Notes: generated by a model from the sequence alone, not told the origin. A DNA stretch of 64,000 nt from JBHFEI01 sp041928815 (GCF_041928815.1 NZ_JBHFEI010000003.1:310001-374000); one strand, 5' to 3'; shown: positions 49,739 to 59,360, numbered from the stretch's first letter. Program-made: numbers and translations.

Positions 49739-51784
49739 ATGCAGGCCATCGTTTCCTTCCTCGCGGGACTGACCCGTCGGTTCAGGCTGCGCGTGCTGGA
49801 GAAGAAGGTCCGCCTCTTTCGCCAGCGCAACGGCATCCGCGACCGTGCCGGCCATGGCCGGCTGATCGAGGAGATCGACGCCGCGATCCAGAGGTCTCCA
49901 AGGGACCGCAAAGCGCTTCTCCTGATGAAGTCGGAGCTTCACCAGGGCGCCGGCCAGTTCGTCGAAGCCTTCGATCTCGCCCATCAGGCCTTCAGGATCG
50001 ATCCCGCACATGCCCGCGACGTCTTTCAACGCGTGCTGAAGATCGTCACCGCCCTCTCCAACGCCAAGACCGGATGGGGGGCCGTGGCCTTCGACGAAAA
50101 GCGCGGCCATTCCAGCTTGCAGGATTTCCTCCGGTCCATCGGTCCGCGGATCGAGGCGATGCGCAAGGCGGCGCCGGGCGATCCGGTGCTGCGCAACGCG
50201 CGCCGCAGCCGGCTGGCGCAGATGGGCGATCTCGATCAGCTCGTCGCGTTCGACGAGCGCAATCTCGAAAGACGCCGCACCCCTGAATTCATGGCGAATC
50301 TGATCGATTCCTGCCTCAAGTCCTACGCCAAGACGAAATCGCTCGACCCGCTCGCCCGCGCCCTGGACGTGGCCGAGGTGCTGGGTCGACGCACGGTGAT
50401 CCAGCCGAGGCATGTCGGCCAGGGCCTGCTCGCCGCCGCCGTCGCCTCGCAGAACGGGGTGATCGGCGCGATCAGCGCGCGGCGCGGCAGGCCGCCGGCG
50501 CGGCTCGACGCGCTGTATGCGACCCTTCCCGGGCTCATCGCCTGCCGTGCCGTCGAGGTGCAGAAGCCATTGTGGACCATGGTCTACGAGGGCGACGAGG
50601 CGCTGAAGCGCCGCGCCGTCGCCGACCGGCTGGCCTCGCCCGAGCTTTCCATCCTGAAGCTCGGCGATTCCGTCCGCGCGGCGCTGATCAAGGCGTCGAT
50701 GACGCGCCATTTCTGGACGCCGGACGGCCGGCGCGAGGTCGTCGATACGCTTTCCGCGTCGCTGCCGAAGCGCGGCGGCACTGCGCCGCAGAGGCTGGCG
50801 CGGGCGTCGCTTTTCGCCCAGGGCGGGCATTGGGAGGAAGCGGCTGCGGAACTGCGCGCCGCGGAGACGGAGCGCGGCTGGACGCCGGCCTTCGACGTTC
50901 TCCTGTCCGGGCGCCACTCCTTCCTGCCGGAGGCGTTGCGAACCGCGCCGGTCTTCGACGAAGCGGCCTCGCCCTTCGGCGACGGGGCCGTCGCCCTGGA
51001 GCTTCACGGCGCGACGAAGGGTATCGGGGACGGGCCGACCCTGCTTGCCTGCGCCGATCCGAAATATTTCGCCCGCTTCGCCGACACCTATCTGCGGACG
51101 CTGCGCCGCCAGGGCTGCCGGCTGCCGGTGCATTTCCACATCGTCAATCCCACCCCGCAGACCTTTGCGCTGCACGAGACGCTGGCAAGGGAGTTCGGCG
51201 CGCTGTCGCTGTCGGTCGAGCGGCTGGAGGTAAAGAAGACCACCTATTACGCCTGTGTGCGCTTCCTGCGCGCGCCGGCCTTCCTGTCGATGCTCGGCAC
51301 CGACATCCTGCTGTCCGACATCGACACGCGCTTTTCGCGCGATCCGATGCCCTTCTTCGCCGATGGGCGCGTCAAGGCCGCCGATGCGGTGCTGCGCTAC
51401 TACGACAAGATGCGGGTGACGGTCGCCGTCGACCGGAACGAACTCTGCTACCGCTATCCGCGCATCCTGCCGTGGCACCATGTCAACGCCGCCTGCCTCC
51501 TGCTGAAGAACACGGCCGGCGGCCGGCGGATGGCCGAGCTTATCCGCGCGGAGATGGCGCGCCATCTCGATGCCGTCATGGCCCGGCCGGGGTCGGGCTG
51601 GTGGGCGGACCAGAATGCGCTGCTGGCCGTCTATCTGACCGCGCGGCGCGAGCATCCCGAAATCCGCATCGCCAATGTCGAGGAGGTCGGCATGCCCTTT
51701 GGCGCCTTCGCCCCGGCCGCGAGCGCCGAGGCCGCCGCCCCGCTCGGCGAGAACCTGGCGATCTTCGGCGGGCCTGGCACCTGA
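49739..51784 (+). CDS. Large protein of unknown function with TPR-like N-terminus and glycosyltransferase-like C-terminus
   Basis: A 681-residue cytosolic protein; ATG 49739 is used, and GTG 49730 would add three residues. Helical repeats resembling TPRs fill the first part (KALLLMKSELHQGAGQFVEA, AFDLAHQAFRIDPAHARD) and recur near 365-400. From about 430 to the end the pattern resembles nucleotide-sugar transferases: LLACADPKYFARFADTYL, VHFHIVN, a D527-I-D529 motif in LSDIDTRFS, HHVNAACLLLKN and WWADQNALL. No close family comes to mind. It may modify a glycan or protein. It directly precedes rnpB. Confidence 0.65.
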   Translation: MQAIVSFLAGLTRRFRLRVLEKKVRLFRQRNGIRDRAGHGRLIEEIDAAIQRSPRDRKALLLMKSELHQGAGQFVEAFDLAHQAFRIDPAHARDVFQRVLKIVTALSNAKTGWGAVAFDEKRGHSSLQDFLRSIGPRIEAMRKAAPGDPVLRNARRSRLAQMGDLDQLVAFDERNLERRRTPEFMANLIDSCLKSYAKTKSLDPLARALDVAEVLGRRTVIQPRHVGQGLLAAAVASQNGVIGAISARRGRPPARLDALYATLPGLIACRAVEVQKPLWTMVYEGDEALKRRAVADRLASPELSILKLGDSVRAALIKASMTRHFWTPDGRREVVDTLSASLPKRGGTAPQRLARASLFAQGGHWEEAAAELRAAETERGWTPAFDVLLSGRHSFLPEALRTAPVFDEAASPFGDGAVALELHGATKGIGDGPTLLACADPKYFARFADTYLRTLRRQGCRLPVHFHIVNPTPQTFALHETLAREFGALSLSVERLEVKKTTYYACVRFLRAPAFLSMLGTDILLSDIDTRFSRDPMPFFADGRVKAADAVLRYYDKMRVTVAVDRNELCYRYPRILPWHHVNAACLLLKNTAGGRRMAELIRAEMARHLDAVMARPGSGWWADQNALLAVYLTARREHPEIRIANVEEVGMPFGAFAPAASAEAAAPLGENLAIFGGPGT

Positions 51785-51861
51785 GGCGGAACGCCGCCCG
51801 GTGACGATTTTGCCGCGCGGGTGCTGGTCATCCGGTCGATCCTCGTTTAAGGGCTGCCTCG

Positions 51862-52281
51862 CCAGTTGGCCGGGCAGCCGCGCTCCGCAACGGCCGAAAG
51901 GCCGCGGGGTGAGGAAAGTCCGGGCTCCACGGAAACACGGTGCCGGATAACGTCCGGCGGGGGCGACCCCAGGGAAAGTGCCACAGAAAGCAGACCGCCC
52001 CGTCCTCGTCCGCAGGGACGACCGGGGTCAGGGTGAAAGGGTGGGGTAAGAGCCCACCGCGTCGATGGCGACATGGACGGCAGGGCAAACCCCACCGGGA
52101 GCAAGACCGAATAGGGATGACGCGGCGCGGCGAAAGCCCCGCCAGCCGGTTTCCGGGCCAGTCATCCGGGTGGGTTGCATGAGGCGTCGCGCAAGCGCCG
52201 TCCCAGATGAATGGCTGCCACGTTCCGCTGTCCGACGAGGGCATCGGGGCCATACAGAACCCGGCTTACAGGCCAACTGGC
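51862..52281 (+). ncRNA. rnpB: RNase P RNA (class A)
   Basis: The catalytic RNA of ribonuclease P, which trims tRNA 5' ends. P1 is formed by GCCAGTTGGCC (51862-51872) and GGCCAACTGGC (52271-52281). Conserved blocks are GAGGAAAGTCCGGGCTCC after P4's 5' half (near 51911), ACAGAAAGCAGACC, GGTAAGAGCCCACCG, GGCAAACCCC, GCAAGACCGAATAGGG and the 3' P4 half with ACAGAACCCGGCTTAC. Length is about 420 nt. TTTCTTTT after P1 may serve as a terminator tail. In rhizobia this gene sits just before the division cluster. Confidence 0.97.
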
Positions 52282-52290
52282 GTTTCTTTT

Positions 52291-52704
52291 CTGCTGCAAT
52301 GCACAATGTTTTTTCAAGGCCTGCCTATCCCGTTGTTTTCCGGGACTTTCGACGATCGCGCCGCACAGGGGCGCATTGTTTCATGAAATCTCAATCATTT
52401 TGTTTTCCAGTGGCTTGCCGGCTTTCGTTAAGGTTTTGTTAAACTTAACGGCTTATCAATATCCGGGCAGGCCCGGGGATTGCGCCGGCCAAATCCCATT
52501 GACGCCCATATGGTCCCATGTTATCCCAATCATGCAATGCACAAGGGCACTTAGCGGCCCGTCCATCGCAAGTCTCCGGAGATCGCCTTGGGGATTCTGG
52601 AGCCGGGAACGAGGGTGCCCGGTGGTGGCGCATTGCGTCTGATATGGGAAGGATGCGCCGGCCAGGGTTGGGGGTCGGCCAGGAGAGGGCGGCCGTTTCG
52701 CGTC
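52291..52704. promoter_or_regulatory. Leader region of the dcw cluster
   Basis: 414 bp without a gene between rnpB and mraZ. The AT-rich centre (52380-52460) holds the CtrA-like box (52428-52442) inside a CGTTAAG...CTTAACG inverted repeat (52426-52450). The remainder to mraZ is GC-rich with no clear hairpin. Transcription of the cluster probably begins near 52460-52500, giving a leader of about 200 bases. Confidence 0.5.
52428..52442. promoter_or_regulatory. Candidate CtrA-binding site upstream of mraZ
   Basis: TTAA-GGTTTTG-TTAA matches the full CtrA consensus TTAA-N7-TTAA, and another TTAA follows two bases later. CtrA is the master cell-cycle regulator of alphaproteobacteria. The location, about 260 bp before mraZ in the cluster's leader region, is fitting. 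Confidence 0.55.
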
Positions 52705-53139
52705 ATGAACCGCTTTCTGTCCCATGCGGTGAACAGGATCGACGCGAAAGGCCGGGTTTCCGTCCCGTCCCTTTTCCGTTCGGTTCTTTCGGCGCGCAAC
52801 GTCCGGGAGCTCTACTGCTTCCAGGATTTCGTCTTTCCGGCGGTCAGCGCCGGCGGCCCGGAGCTTCTGGACCGTTTCGAGGGACAGACGAACGGCGGAG
52901 ATCCTTTCTCGCCGGACGCCAACCGGATGTCGCTCCTCATTCACGGGGGCGGGGTCTTCATGAAGCTCGACCCAGAGGGCCGGCTGATGGTGACGGACTT
53001 CATCCGTTCCTTTACCGGCATCACGACGGATGTGATGTTCGTCGGGCGGTCGGACTATTTTCAACTCTGGGAGCCGGCGGCCTTCCAGGAGATGCAGGCG
53101 GCTGCCCGCGCGCAAGTGAGGGACCGCGGCCTGACCTAG
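52705..53139 (+). CDS. mraZ: Transcriptional regulator MraZ
   Basis: A 144-residue protein of two SpoVT/AbrB-like halves: HAVNRIDAKGRVSVPSLFR and KLDPEGRLMVTDFIRSF. It begins at ATG 52705 with the usual MNRFLSHAVN; the upstream frame is not conserved. The ribosome site is poor, the nearest AGGAGAGGG being about 15 bases away. MraZ binds DNA in front of the dcw cluster and represses it in some bacteria. First gene of the division and cell-wall cluster, followed by rsmH after 14 bases. Confidence 0.93.
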   Translation: MNRFLSHAVNRIDAKGRVSVPSLFRSVLSARNVRELYCFQDFVFPAVSAGGPELLDRFEGQTNGGDPFSPDANRMSLLIHGGGVFMKLDPEGRLMVTDFIRSFTGITTDVMFVGRSDYFQLWEPAAFQEMQAAARAQVRDRGLT

Positions 53140-53153
53140 ATCGGAGAGACGGG

Positions 53154-54179
53154 ATGGTGGCGGATCGCGGCGAGGCGCAGGCTGAAGCCGATGGCGGACC
53201 GGTCCGCCACATCCCGGTTCTTCTGAACGAGGTCGTCGCGGTTCTCAACACGGGACCCGGCAAGACCATCCTCGACGGCACCTTCGGCGCAGGCGGTTAT
53301 TCGGGAGCCCTGCTCGACGCCGGCGCGACCGTCGTCGCGCTCGACCGCGACCCCTCGGCGATCGCCGGCGGCGCGCCGCTGGTAGCGGCGTCGGCGGGGC
53401 GCCTTTCCCTCGTCCATGCGCGGTTTTCCGATCTTGCGGCACAGGCGCCGGCCGGCGGCCTCGACGGCGTCGTGCTCGACATCGGCGTCTCCTCGATGCA
53501 GATCGACGAGGCCGAGCGCGGCTTTTCCTTCCAGAAGGACGGGCCGCTCGACATGCGCATGTCCTCGGCCGGCGTTTCTGCGGCGGACGTCGTCAATCGC
53601 GCCAAGACCGGCGACCTCATCCGCATCTTCGGTTTCCTCGGCGAGGAGCGCCAGGCGGGCCGCATCGCGCGTGCGATCGAGAAGCGCCGCGCGGAAAAAC
53701 CCTTCGCCACCACCCGCGACCTCGCCAACCTGATCGAGACGGTGACGCCGCGCAAGGCGACCGACCGCATCCATCCGGCGACGCGCGTCTTCCAGGCGCT
53801 GCGCATCTTCGTCAACGACGAGCTCGGCGAACTGGCGGCGGCGCTCTTTGCCGCCGAGCGCGTGCTGAAGCCCGGCGGCGTGCTCGCCGTCGTCACCTTC
53901 CATTCGCTGGAGGACCGCATCGTCAAGACCTTCTTCCAGGACCGCTCCGGAAAGGCCTCGGGATCGCGCCACCTGCCGGTCGTCCATCAGCGGGCCGCAA
54001 CCTTCGCGCCAGCCGGGAAGGCGATGATCACCGCCACCGAGGACGAATCAGCCCGCAATCCGCGTGCGCGCTCGGCGAAGCTCAGGGCCGGCCTGCGCAC
54101 CGCCGCGCCCTTCGAGGCAGATGACCTGTCGATCTTCGATTTGCCCGATCTTGCAACGCTCGGAAAACTGGGAGGCTGA
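53154..54179 (+). CDS. rsmH: 16S rRNA (cytosine-1402-N4) methyltransferase
   Basis: A 341-residue methyltransferase (MraW). Motif I region ILDGTFGAGGYSGALLDAG, then VVALDRDPSAI, DGVVLDIGVSSMQIDEAERG, GPLDMRM and the C-terminal VTFHSLEDRIVKTFF. It methylates N4 of C1402 in the 30S decoding centre. ATG 53154 follows GGAG by eight bases. The stop is three bases before ftsL. Confidence 0.96.
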   Translation: MVADRGEAQAEADGGPVRHIPVLLNEVVAVLNTGPGKTILDGTFGAGGYSGALLDAGATVVALDRDPSAIAGGAPLVAASAGRLSLVHARFSDLAAQAPAGGLDGVVLDIGVSSMQIDEAERGFSFQKDGPLDMRMSSAGVSAADVVNRAKTGDLIRIFGFLGEERQAGRIARAIEKRRAEKPFATTRDLANLIETVTPRKATDRIHPATRVFQALRIFVNDELGELAAALFAAERVLKPGGVLAVVTFHSLEDRIVKTFFQDRSGKASGSRHLPVVHQRAATFAPAGKAMITATEDESARNPRARSAKLRAGLRTAAPFEADDLSIFDLPDLATLGKLGG

Positions 54180-54182
54180 ACC

Positions 54183-54542
54183 ATGCTGCGAACACTGGAC
54201 GTCGTCCTGATCGTTGTCATGACCGCGGCTGCGACCGTGACCTACACGATCAAGCACCGGGCGGAGAACATCCGCGACGAGGTGCGCCGGCTCGATGCGA
54301 ACATCAAGCTGGAGGAGGACACGATCGACCTGCTCAAGGCCGACTGGGCGCTGCTGACCCAGCCGAACCGGCTCGAGCGGCTTGTGGCGCAGTATGGCGA
54401 GGAGCTGAAGCTGTCGCAGACGCTGTCGACGGCGCTGGCGCGGCCGGAGGAACTGCCGATGCTGACGTCGCAGCTGCCGCAGGAGGAGGTCAAGACCGAC
54501 GCCATCGCCGATCTCATCAAGACCGGGTCGGTGAAGAACTGA
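54183..54542 (+). CDS. ftsL: Cell-division protein FtsL
   Basis: A 119-residue bitopic membrane protein: one transmembrane helix at about residues 5-22 with a short cytoplasmic N-terminus, then a coiled coil (about 25-60: HRAENIRDEVRRLDANIKLE) and a polar tail. Sequence is little conserved in this family, so the assignment rests on size, helix-plus-coil architecture and position between rsmH and ftsI. It would work with FtsB/FtsQ to activate FtsWI at the septum. The stop and the ftsI start share a base (TGATG). Confidence 0.85.
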   Translation: MLRTLDVVLIVVMTAAATVTYTIKHRAENIRDEVRRLDANIKLEEDTIDLLKADWALLTQPNRLERLVAQYGEELKLSQTLSTALARPEELPMLTSQLPQEEVKTDAIADLIKTGSVKN

Positions 54543-56314
54543 TGTCGTTTCTCTCGCGTTTCAAAAAGACGTCGTCCCGCGCCGCCGCCGCCGCGTCCAC
54601 CGCCCTGTCGTCGACCGGTCCGGCGAAGATTCCCTTCGAAGGCACGCGCAAGCGTAGCGGCCAGCAGGCGCGAAGCCGCGTCGCCATCATGATCGGCGCC
54701 TTCGGCATCGTCTACGCCATCATCGGCGGACGCCTCGTCCAATACGGGGCGACGCTGCCGGAGACCGTGTCGAGCATCGGCCGCGCCGACACGCTGATGG
54801 CCTCGCGGCCCGACATCATCGACCGCAACGGCGAGATCATGGCGACCGACATCCGCACGGTCTCGCTCTATGCCGAGCCGCACAAGATCGTCGATGCCGA
54901 CGAGGCGGTCGAGCAGCTTTCGAGCGTGCTGCCGCAGCTCAACGTCGCGGAAACCTACAACAAGCTCAAGTCCAATTCGCGCTTCCAGTGGCTGCGCCGG
55001 CAGCTGACCCCGAAGCAGCAGAGCGACATCCTGGCGCTCGGCATTCCCGGCATCGGCTTCCGGCCGGAGAAGCGCCGCTTCTATCCGGGCGGCCCGACCG
55101 CCTCGCACATCCTCGGCCATGTCAACATCGACAATCGCGGCATCGCCGGCATGGAGCGCTACATCGACAGCCAGGGGCTCGCCGATCTCGCCGCGATCGG
55201 CATGACCAGCGACGCCAAGCTCGAGCCGGTGCGCCTGTCGATCGACCTGCGCGTGCAGAACATCGTGCGCGACGTCGTCGTCAACGCCATGGTGAACTAC
55301 AAGGCGCTCGCCGCCGGCGCCGTGGTGCTGAACGCCAAGACCGGCGAGATCCTCGCCATGGCGTCCGCGCCCGACTACGACCCGAACCAGCCCTCGCGCC
55401 TCAATCCCGACGGGACCGTCGACAAGGTCTACGAGGAGGGCTGGTTCAGCCGGATGAGCAACGGCACCTTCGAGATGGGCTCGACCTTCAAGAGCTTCAC
55501 GCTGGCCATGGGGCTCGATTCCGGCCGCATGACGCTGAAGGACAGTTTCGACGCCCGCTTCCCGATCCGCATGGGCGGCTTCACCATCAAGGATTTCCAC
55601 GGCAAGCACCGGGTGCTGACCGTTCCGGAAATCTTCCAGTATTCGTCGAACATCGGCACCGCGAAGATCGCCGACCTCGTCAGCATCGACGACCACCGCG
55701 CCTTCCTCACCCGGCTCGGCCTTCTGACCAGGATGCAGACGGAGCTGCCCGAGGTCGCCACCCCCTCGCAGCCGCGCGTGTGGAAGAAGATCAATTCCGT
55801 CACCATCTCCTTCGGCCACGGCGTTTCGACGACGCCACTGCAGACGGCGGTGGCGGGCGCTGCACTGATGAACGGCGGCTTCCTGATCTCGCCGACCTTC
55901 CTGCCGCGCAGCGAGGCCGAGGCCGAGCAGATCCGCGAACGGGTGATCAAGGACACGACCAGCGCCGACATGCGCTATCTCTTCAACTGGAACGGCGTCG
56001 CCGGTTCCGGCAAGAACGCCCAGGTCGCCGGCTTCCATGTCGGAGGCAAGACCGGGACGGCCGACAAGGTGGTGAACGGTCGCTATTCCAGCGACCAGAA
56101 CTTCAACGCCTTCCTCGCCGGCTTCCCGATCGACGACCCGCAATATGTCGTCCTGTCGATCATCGACGCGCCGCAGACCGGCGAGAACGGCGGCCGGATC
56201 GCCGGCTTCACCGCCGCGCCGATGGTGCAGAAGATCATCGCGCGCTCCGCGCCGCTGCTCGGCGTGGAGCCGAGGTTCGGATCCGACGGATCGGCCTTGC
56301 TTGTGTCCTATTGA
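54542..56314 (+). CDS. ftsI: Division-specific penicillin-binding protein (PBP3/FtsI)
   Basis: A 590-residue class B transpeptidase. A cytoplasmic N-terminus of about 45 residues is followed by one transmembrane helix (VAIMIGAFGIVYAIIGG), then the pedestal domain with RPDIIDRNGEIMATDI. The transpeptidase domain has S314-T-F-K317, S368-S-N370 and K503-T-G505. It cross-links septal peptidoglycan with FtsW. The N-terminal tail is rich in Ser/Ala/Lys. Overlap with ftsL suggests coupled translation. Confidence 0.95.
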   Translation: MSFLSRFKKTSSRAAAAASTALSSTGPAKIPFEGTRKRSGQQARSRVAIMIGAFGIVYAIIGGRLVQYGATLPETVSSIGRADTLMASRPDIIDRNGEIMATDIRTVSLYAEPHKIVDADEAVEQLSSVLPQLNVAETYNKLKSNSRFQWLRRQLTPKQQSDILALGIPGIGFRPEKRRFYPGGPTASHILGHVNIDNRGIAGMERYIDSQGLADLAAIGMTSDAKLEPVRLSIDLRVQNIVRDVVVNAMVNYKALAAGAVVLNAKTGEILAMASAPDYDPNQPSRLNPDGTVDKVYEEGWFSRMSNGTFEMGSTFKSFTLAMGLDSGRMTLKDSFDARFPIRMGGFTIKDFHGKHRVLTVPEIFQYSSNIGTAKIADLVSIDDHRAFLTRLGLLTRMQTELPEVATPSQPRVWKKINSVTISFGHGVSTTPLQTAVAGAALMNGGFLISPTFLPRSEAEAEQIRERVIKDTTSADMRYLFNWNGVAGSGKNAQVAGFHVGGKTGTADKVVNGRYSSDQNFNAFLAGFPIDDPQYVVLSIIDAPQTGENGGRIAGFTAAPMVQKIIARSAPLLGVEPRFGSDGSALLVSY

Positions 56315-56377
56315 TCATGGAATGACAACTCAAACGATTCGCCGGGGCTTCCCCGGCAGGCGAGCGAAAAGACGGCG

Positions 56378-57832
56378 ATGAAGATCAGAGACCTGGCGGG
56401 GGATGCGTTCCCGGAGATGCGTGACCAGCTCGCCGGCGCGGCCGGCGAGGTCGCGGTGACGGGTCTGACCGCCGACAGCCGGTCGGTCGAACCCGGAATG
56501 CTCTTCGTCGCCATCCCGGGAAACAAGGCCGACGGCGCGCGCTATGTCGCCGATGCGCTTGCCCGCGGCGCGGCGGCGATCGTCGCGGCCTCGGGCAAGG
56601 CCGAAGGCGTGCCGCTGCTGACGGTGTCCGCGCCGCGCCGTTTCCTCGCGCTCGCCGCCGCGCGCTTCTTCGGCCGCCAGCCGGAGACCATGGTCGCCGT
56701 CACCGGCACGGCCGGCAAGACCTCGGTCGCCTCTTTCACCCGCCAGCTCTGGGCCTTTGCCGGCCATCCGGCGGCGATGATCGGCACGACCGGCGTCGTC
56801 GCCCCCGGTATCGACCGCTACGGCTCGCTCACCACCCCGGATCCGGTCTCGCTGCACCGCCTGCTCGCCGAACTCGCCGATGCCGGCGTCACCCATGCGG
56901 CGATGGAGGCGTCCAGCCACGGGCTCGACCAGAGCCGGCTTGACGGTGTTCGGCTTGCCGCCGCCGGCTTCACCAATCTCGGCCGCGACCATATGGACTA
57001 CCATCCGACCGTGGAGGCCTACATGGCCGCGAAGATGCGGCTCTTCGACACGCTGTTGCCGAAGGGCGCGCCCGCCGTCATCTTCGCCGACGACGAATGG
57101 TCTGGGGACGCGATCCGTGTCGCGACGGCCGCCGGCCACGACGTGCTGACGGTCGGGCGCAGGGGCGACTTTCTCACGCTGAAGCGCGTCGAGCATTTCC
57201 GCCACAAGCAGGTCGCGGAGATCCATGCGGCCGGCGAGATCCACGAGGTCGACATCCCGCTCGCCGGCGATTTCCAGATCTACAACGCCCTCGTCGCCTG
57301 CGGCCTCGCGATGGCGACGGGCGTGTCGGCACGGCTCGCCATGCGCGGCCTCGAGACGCTGAAGGGCGCCTCCGGCAGGCTCGAACTCGTCGGCCAGACG
57401 GATGCCGGGGCGCTCGCCTATGTCGACTACGCCCACAAGCCCGAGGCGCTGCAGAACGTCCTGGCCTCGGTCAGGCCCTTCACCACGGGCCGCGTCATCG
57501 TCGTCTTCGGCTGCGGCGGCGACCGGGACAAGGGCAAGCGGCCGATCATGGGCGAGATCGCCGTCCGGCTCGCCGATGTCGCGATCGTCACCGACGACAA
57601 TCCCCGTTCCGAGGTGCCCGCGATGATCCGCGCCGAGATCCTCGCCGCGGCGCCGGGCGCGATCGAGATCGGCGACCGGCGCGAGGCGATCCGCGCTGCG
57701 GTCTCCATGCTTCAGGCGGGCGACACGCTGATCGTCGCCGGCAAGGGCCACGAGGAAGGCCAGACGGTCGGGACCGTCACCCTGCCGTTCTCCGATCATC
57801 GCGAAGTGGCGCAAGCCCTGGGAGGCGCATGA
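56378..57832 (+). CDS. murE: UDP-MurNAc-tripeptide synthetase (meso-diaminopimelate ligase)
   Basis: A 484-residue Mur ligase. The ATP loop is VTGTAGKTSVASF, the substrate domain has ADSRSVEPGMLFVA, and the C-terminal DDNPRSE motif is the meso-diaminopimelate selector, showing DAP-type peptidoglycan. It adds meso-DAP to UDP-MurNAc-Ala-Glu in the cytoplasm. One base separates it from murF. Confidence 0.96.
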   Translation: MKIRDLAGDAFPEMRDQLAGAAGEVAVTGLTADSRSVEPGMLFVAIPGNKADGARYVADALARGAAAIVAASGKAEGVPLLTVSAPRRFLALAAARFFGRQPETMVAVTGTAGKTSVASFTRQLWAFAGHPAAMIGTTGVVAPGIDRYGSLTTPDPVSLHRLLAELADAGVTHAAMEASSHGLDQSRLDGVRLAAAGFTNLGRDHMDYHPTVEAYMAAKMRLFDTLLPKGAPAVIFADDEWSGDAIRVATAAGHDVLTVGRRGDFLTLKRVEHFRHKQVAEIHAAGEIHEVDIPLAGDFQIYNALVACGLAMATGVSARLAMRGLETLKGASGRLELVGQTDAGALAYVDYAHKPEALQNVLASVRPFTTGRVIVVFGCGGDRDKGKRPIMGEIAVRLADVAIVTDDNPRSEVPAMIRAEILAAAPGAIEIGDRREAIRAAVSMLQAGDTLIVAGKGHEEGQTVGTVTLPFSDHREVAQALGGA

Positions 57833-57833
57833 C

Positions 57834-59249
57834 ATGAGCTATCTCTGGACGATGAGCGATCTGGTCGCCGCGCTGCGTGGCCGGCCGATGGGCGTGCTGC
57901 CGGCCGGCATCACCGGCATCTCGATCGACAGCCGCTCGATCGAGCCGGGCCAGGCCTTCTTCGCCATCCGCGGCGACCGGGTCGACGGCCACGATTATGC
58001 CGGCGTGGCGATCGCCAACGGGGCGGCGCTTCTCGTCGTCTCCGAGGGCAAGCTGCCGGCGCTCGGCCGCCTCAGCGCGCCGATGATCGTCGTCGAGGAC
58101 GTGCTGGAGGCGATGGTGCGCCTCGGCTGCGCCGCGCGCGACCGCAGCCGGGCGAAGATCATCGCCGTCACCGGCTCCGTCGGCAAGACGACGACGAAGG
58201 AGATGCTGCGCCACGTGCTCTCGGCCTGCGGCAGCGTCCATGCCTCGCCGGCCTCCTTCAACAATCACTGGGGCGTGCCGCTGACGCTCTGCCGCCTGCC
58301 GGAGAACACGGATTTCGGCGTGTTCGAGATCGGCATGAACCATCCCGACGAGATCCGGCCGCTCGTGAAGATGGTGCGCCCGCATGTCGCGATCATCACG
58401 GCGATCGCGCCGGTTCATATCGGCCATTTCCGCGACCTCGACGAGATCGCCGCCGCCAAGGCCGAGATTTTCGAGGGGCTGGCGCCCGGCGGCCATGCGG
58501 TGATCAACCGCGACACGGAAAAATTCACCGCCCTTGAACTCGCCGCCCAGGCCGCCGGCGTCGAGACCATCCACACCTTCGGCAGCCATGCGCGGGCCGA
58601 TTTCCGCATGCTCGAATTCGCGCCCTCGGAGACCGGCAGCGTGCTCTGGGCGAACATTGCGGGCCAGACGCTCGAAGTGCCGCTCGGCGCGCCGGGACGC
58701 CATATCGCGGAGAACGCGCTCGCCGTCCTCGGCGCGGCGAGCCTCGTCGGCGCCGATCTCGGCCGCGTCGCGGAAGCCTTGTCGACCGTCTCGGCGGAAA
58801 AGGGCCGCGGCCGCCGCCACCGGCTTTCGGTCGGCGGTGGCGTCGCCACGCTGATCGACGAGAGCTATAACGCCAATCCGGCCTCGATGCGGGCGACGAT
58901 CGCGCTGCTGCGGGAAACGGCGCCGGGCGAGGGCGGCCGGCGGATCGCCGTTCTCGGCGACATGCTCGAACTCGGCGCGCTGTCGGCGGACAAGCACAAG
59001 GGCCTGCTCGGGCCGCTCCTCGATGCGGGCGTGACCGACCTCTGGCTTGCGGGCGCGGAGATGGCGGTGCTGCGCGACGCGGCCGAGGGATCGCTGAACG
59101 TCACCTATCGCGATACGGCCGATGCGCTGGCGGCCTTCGCCGCCGCCTCGATCGCGCCCGGCGACGTGATCATGGTCAAGGCGTCGAACAGCCTCGGCTT
59201 CGGCCGCATCGTGGCGCGGCTGACGGAGACCTTCCCGGCCGCCTCCTGA
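57834..59249 (+). CDS. murF: UDP-MurNAc-pentapeptide synthetase (D-Ala-D-Ala ligase)
   Basis: A 471-residue Mur ligase with ATP loop TGSVGKTTTKEMLRHVL, FNNHWGVPLTL, EIGMNHPDEIRPL and LIDESYNANPASMRA, all MurF signatures. It adds D-Ala-D-Ala to complete the pentapeptide precursor. It is followed by a 111-bp gap before mraY. Confidence 0.96.
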   Translation: MSYLWTMSDLVAALRGRPMGVLPAGITGISIDSRSIEPGQAFFAIRGDRVDGHDYAGVAIANGAALLVVSEGKLPALGRLSAPMIVVEDVLEAMVRLGCAARDRSRAKIIAVTGSVGKTTTKEMLRHVLSACGSVHASPASFNNHWGVPLTLCRLPENTDFGVFEIGMNHPDEIRPLVKMVRPHVAIITAIAPVHIGHFRDLDEIAAAKAEIFEGLAPGGHAVINRDTEKFTALELAAQAAGVETIHTFGSHARADFRMLEFAPSETGSVLWANIAGQTLEVPLGAPGRHIAENALAVLGAASLVGADLGRVAEALSTVSAEKGRGRRHRLSVGGGVATLIDESYNANPASMRATIALLRETAPGEGGRRIAVLGDMLELGALSADKHKGLLGPLLDAGVTDLWLAGAEMAVLRDAAEGSLNVTYRDTADALAAFAAASIAPGDVIMVKASNSLGFGRIVARLTETFPAAS

Positions 59250-59360
59250 CCGCCGGACGACGGACATGACGGAAGGTCCTCCCGGACGATCGAGGGACCA
59301 CGGTCGACCCGCACCGTCAACGACGCGGGCGCGTAAAAAACCTTTGGGGAAAGGTCCCAT

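Noticed and set aside
52589..52602. TGGGG and TGGAG repeats before mraZ as MraZ boxes
   Set aside because: The two copies are nine rather than ten bases apart, and no third copy is in register.
54242..56143. 633-codon minus-strand open frame across ftsL and ftsI
   Set aside because: Shadow of the division genes with no recognisable domain.
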